Source: Bacteroidota bacterium
GTDB lineage: Bacteria; Bacteroidota; Bacteroidia; Bacteroidales; PUMT01
NCBI GenBank assembly: GCA_003567115.1
Contig: PXAP01000020.1
Span: 1 to 9,263, forward strand
Reading direction: 5' to 3'
DNA: 9,263 nt
Shown here: piece by piece, positions 7,005-9,263 of the stretch
How the letters are laid out: every line of letters begins with the position of its first letter
Numbering within the stretch: the stretch's first letter is position 1
Notes under the pieces: generated by a model
What the model saw: the letters and a program-made list of their open reading frames with translations, nothing else
What the model was told of the DNA's origin: nothing
Database searches by the model: none
Program-made: the position numbers and the translations under genes

Positions 7005-7062
7005 CACCGTTTTATATTATAATCCTCAATAATCCAAATATTCGATAAAAAATATATTCTAA

Positions 7063-9263
7063 ATGTTCGACAAAACAGACAGTCCGGTCTTACCGGAAAG
7101 AACAAGGAAGGATATACTTAATAAATACAAGGGATTGCTCAGGGTATGCAGGAAGTGTAAATATGAAAAAGATAATAAGAATATAAGAAAGGCTTTCAAG
7201 ATAGCACTCAATGCACACCTTCATAAAAAACGGGATTCGGGCGATCCATATATATATCATTCCATTGCTGTTGCCAGGATAGCGGTTGAGGAGCTGGGCC
7301 TGGGAGGGACTTCGATCATAGCTGCACTGCTTCATGAAACCGTAAAGGATGGAGAGAGCAGCTTAGGCGAGATAGAAAAAAATTTTGGCAAGCCTGTACG
7401 TAATATCGTTGATGGGCTTACCAGAATGTCTCATTTTTCTGATTTGAAAACCTCTCTGCAAGCTGAGAATTTCAGAAAGCTTTTATTGACACTATCGACA
7501 GATGTAAGGGTGATACTTCTGAAGCTTGCCGACCGGATCGAAAATATGCGTAATCTGGAGTTCTCTTCTGCCGAAAGGCAGTTACAGGTGGCATCGGAAA
7601 CTTTATATCTTTATGCACCGCTTGCACACCGGCTTGGTTTCTACAGCCTGAAGTCAGAGATGGAAGACCTCTCCATGAAATATACCAGGCCGGAAGTTTA
7701 TAAGGACATTTACAATAAACTCAGGAATACAACCAGGGCTCGTAACCGGTTTATAAGGGAATTTACCGAGCCTGTCAAGAAGGAACTTACCGCACAGGGT
7801 TTTGATTTTGAAATAAAAGGCAGGACCAAGTCGGTCTATTCTATCTGGAATAAAATGAAGAAACAGCAGGCTGAGTTTGGAGAGATATATGATATTTTTG
7901 CCATAAGGATTATTCTTGAATCGGAGCTTAAAAACGAAAAGGTTGATTGCTGGAGAGTATATTCCATTGTAACTGATTTTTACCAGCCCAATACCAGCAG
8001 GATGAGGGACTGGATTTCCGTACCCAGGTCAAACGGATATGAGGCTCTGCATACCACCGTAGTGGGGCCGGGGGGTAAATTTGTAGAAGTACAGATCCGC
8101 ACCAGGAGGATGGATGAAATAGCTGAAAAAGGACTTGCTGCACACTGGAAATATAAAGGTGAGAGCCCTGACAAGGGTCTGGGTGAATGGCTCGTGCGTA
8201 TCAGGGAAATACTGGAAAATCCTGAACCTGATGCAATTGAGTTTATTGATAATGTGAAGCTTAACCTTTACAGGGAGGATGTTTTTGTTTTTACACCCAA
8301 TGGTGATCTTAAACGTTTTCCGGCCGGGGCTACAGTGCTTGATTTTGCCTTTGAAATACACACTGATATAGGAAGCAGTTGTGTAGGGGCAAAGGTTAAT
8401 GGCCGGAATGTTCCGATCAAAACGGTGCTTAATAATGGCGACCAGGTTTCTATCCTGACCTCAAAAAACCAGACACCTAAGATTGACTGGCTGAACTGGG
8501 TTGTTACTGCCAAGGCAAGGACAAAGATCAAACAGAGCCTGAAGGAAGCCCGTCAGATTGAATCTGAAGCAGGCAAGGAGCTTTTGGACAGGAGGCTTAA
8601 AAACTGGAAAATAAATTTTCCTGACAGGATTAAGACCAAAGTTTTGAAGCATTACAAGGTAAAAACGACATTCGACTTTTATTATCTGGTTGGATCGGGC
8701 AGGGTTGATCCGGCCGATGTCAAGGATATTATTCTTAAACACGAAAAAAATGAAAGAGATTCCGGAACCGTTTTATCCGATGCCGGGGAAATTGCTGATG
8801 AAACTGCTGATACACCCCTAAGTGATAAACCTGTTGATATACTTATAATAGATGAAAGCCTTAACAATATTGACTTTAAACTGGCACCCTGCTGCAATCC
8901 GGTATTTGGTGATCCTGTTTTTGGTTTTGTCAGTGTTAACGGTGGAATAAAGATACACCGCACAAGTTGTCCCAATGCCCCTTCAATGCTCAGCAGATAT
9001 GATTACCGTGTAGTTAAGGCAAAGTGGACCAGTTCTTCAGAAAATGCTTCATTCCAGGTGATGATAAAGTTAACCGGAGTCGAAGAAACAGGCATTGTAA
9101 ATAAGATCTCCGATGTGGTATCAAAAGATCTCAAAATGACGCTGCGCTCTATCAGCATTGATTCATCTGACGGAATGTTTTCAGGGATTATAAGGGTAAT
9201 AGTTAAGAATAAAAAACAGCTGGACCTTCTTCTTCACAAGCTTACCAGGGTCAAGTCGGTGCT
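7063..9263 (+). CDS. RelA/SpoT family (p)ppGpp synthetase with altered hydrolase site, 3' end missing
   Basis: This long RSH protein, which makes (p)ppGpp from ATP and GTP/GDP in the stringent response, is open for 733 codons and runs off the window. Domains in order are an HD hydrolase region (about 45-200), a synthetase domain (about 245-365), TGS (404-468), a helical region, a CC/zinc-finger-like segment around C610-C611 and H632-C636, and an ACT domain (from about 663) still in progress. Synthetase residues look intact: D277 in YDIFAIR, RMRD (313-316, a basic RxKD-type motif), GYEALHT (325-331) and E342 in EVQIRT. In the HD region H66, H91 and D157 are kept, but the usual HDxxED reads HETVKD (91-96), so the metal-binding Asp is Glu and the catalytic Glu is Lys. 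Hydrolase activity is therefore doubtful. The ATG at 7063 has no Shine-Dalgarno. The full-length family size is about 730-750, so only a few residues are probably missing. RelA or SpoT identity cannot be assigned. Confidence 0.95.
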   Translation, partial: MFDKTDSPVLPERTRKDILNKYKGLLRVCRKCKYEKDNKNIRKAFKIALNAHLHKKRDSGDPYIYHSIAVARIAVEELGLGGTSIIAALLHETVKDGESSLGEIEKNFGKPVRNIVDGLTRMSHFSDLKTSLQAENFRKLLLTLSTDVRVILLKLADRIENMRNLEFSSAERQLQVASETLYLYAPLAHRLGFYSLKSEMEDLSMKYTRPEVYKDIYNKLRNTTRARNRFIREFTEPVKKELTAQGFDFEIKGRTKSVYSIWNKMKKQQAEFGEIYDIFAIRIILESELKNEKVDCWRVYSIVTDFYQPNTSRMRDWISVPRSNGYEALHTTVVGPGGKFVEVQIRTRRMDEIAEKGLAAHWKYKGESPDKGLGEWLVRIREILENPEPDAIEFIDNVKLNLYREDVFVFTPNGDLKRFPAGATVLDFAFEIHTDIGSSCVGAKVNGRNVPIKTVLNNGDQVSILTSKNQTPKIDWLNWVVTAKARTKIKQSLKEARQIESEAGKELLDRRLKNWKINFPDRIKTKVLKHYKVKTTFDFYYLVGSGRVDPADVKDIILKHEKNERDSGTVLSDAGEIADETADTPLSDKPVDILIIDESLNNIDFKLAPCCNPVFGDPVFGFVSVNGGIKIHRTSCPNAPSMLSRYDYRVVKAKWTSSSENASFQVMIKLTGVEETGIVNKISDVVSKDLKMTLRSISIDSSDGMFSGIIRVIVKNKKQLDLLLHKLTRVKSV

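Noticed and set aside
8029..8361. Minus-strand open frames across the Rel gene, the longest here about 110 residues
   Set aside because: They overlap the synthetase and TGS coding region, whose protein sequence is clearly conserved on the other strand.
7063..9263. Possible frameshift or truncation of the Rel gene
   Set aside because: The frame is open and all expected domains appear in order; the lack of a stop is due only to the window edge.

Overview
The window looks like chromosomal DNA from a member of the Bacteroidota, probably a marine or anaerobic relative of Bacteroidales/Marinilabiliales; that placement is inference. The support is a DUF6588-type outer-membrane protein, which I know from Bacteroidota, -7 promoter elements of the TAnnTTTG type (for example before the Rel gene at 6997-7004), the near absence of Shine-Dalgarno sequences before the starts, and moderately AT-rich DNA. 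I see no insertion sequence, prophage, CRISPR array, tRNA or rRNA.

Layout. On the minus strand, 2181-73 encodes a 702-residue membrane protein with two DUF1538 modules, followed 40 bases later by what may be the first ten codons of another gene (32-1). A divergent intergenic region (2182-2403) separates it from four plus-strand genes. These are a dicarboxylate/amino acid:cation symporter of the GltP/DctA family (2404-3723), a two-HKD cardiolipin synthase (3925-5397), a secreted DUF6588 protein (5804-6916) and a long RelA/SpoT homologue (7063 to the window edge, no stop reached). Each plus-strand gene has its own upstream gap of more than 140 bases. A strong intrinsic terminator lies after the DUF6588 gene, and a weaker one overlaps the symporter stop codon. 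The four therefore look like separate transcription units rather than an operon.

How the genes relate. Three act at the inner membrane: possible ion exchange, sodium- or proton-coupled uptake of acidic substrates, and phospholipid synthesis. One product goes to the outer membrane, and one makes the stringent-response alarmone (p)ppGpp. No common pathway is evident, and I do not see a new multi-gene system here. The points most worth checking are the RelA/SpoT protein, whose hydrolase motif reads HExxKD instead of HDxxED while its synthetase motifs look intact; a compact, GC-rich, foldable repeat element in the gap at 5480-5595; a perfect 14-base palindrome beside a promoter-like site before the DUF6588 gene; and the unequal insertions in the DUF1538 protein.
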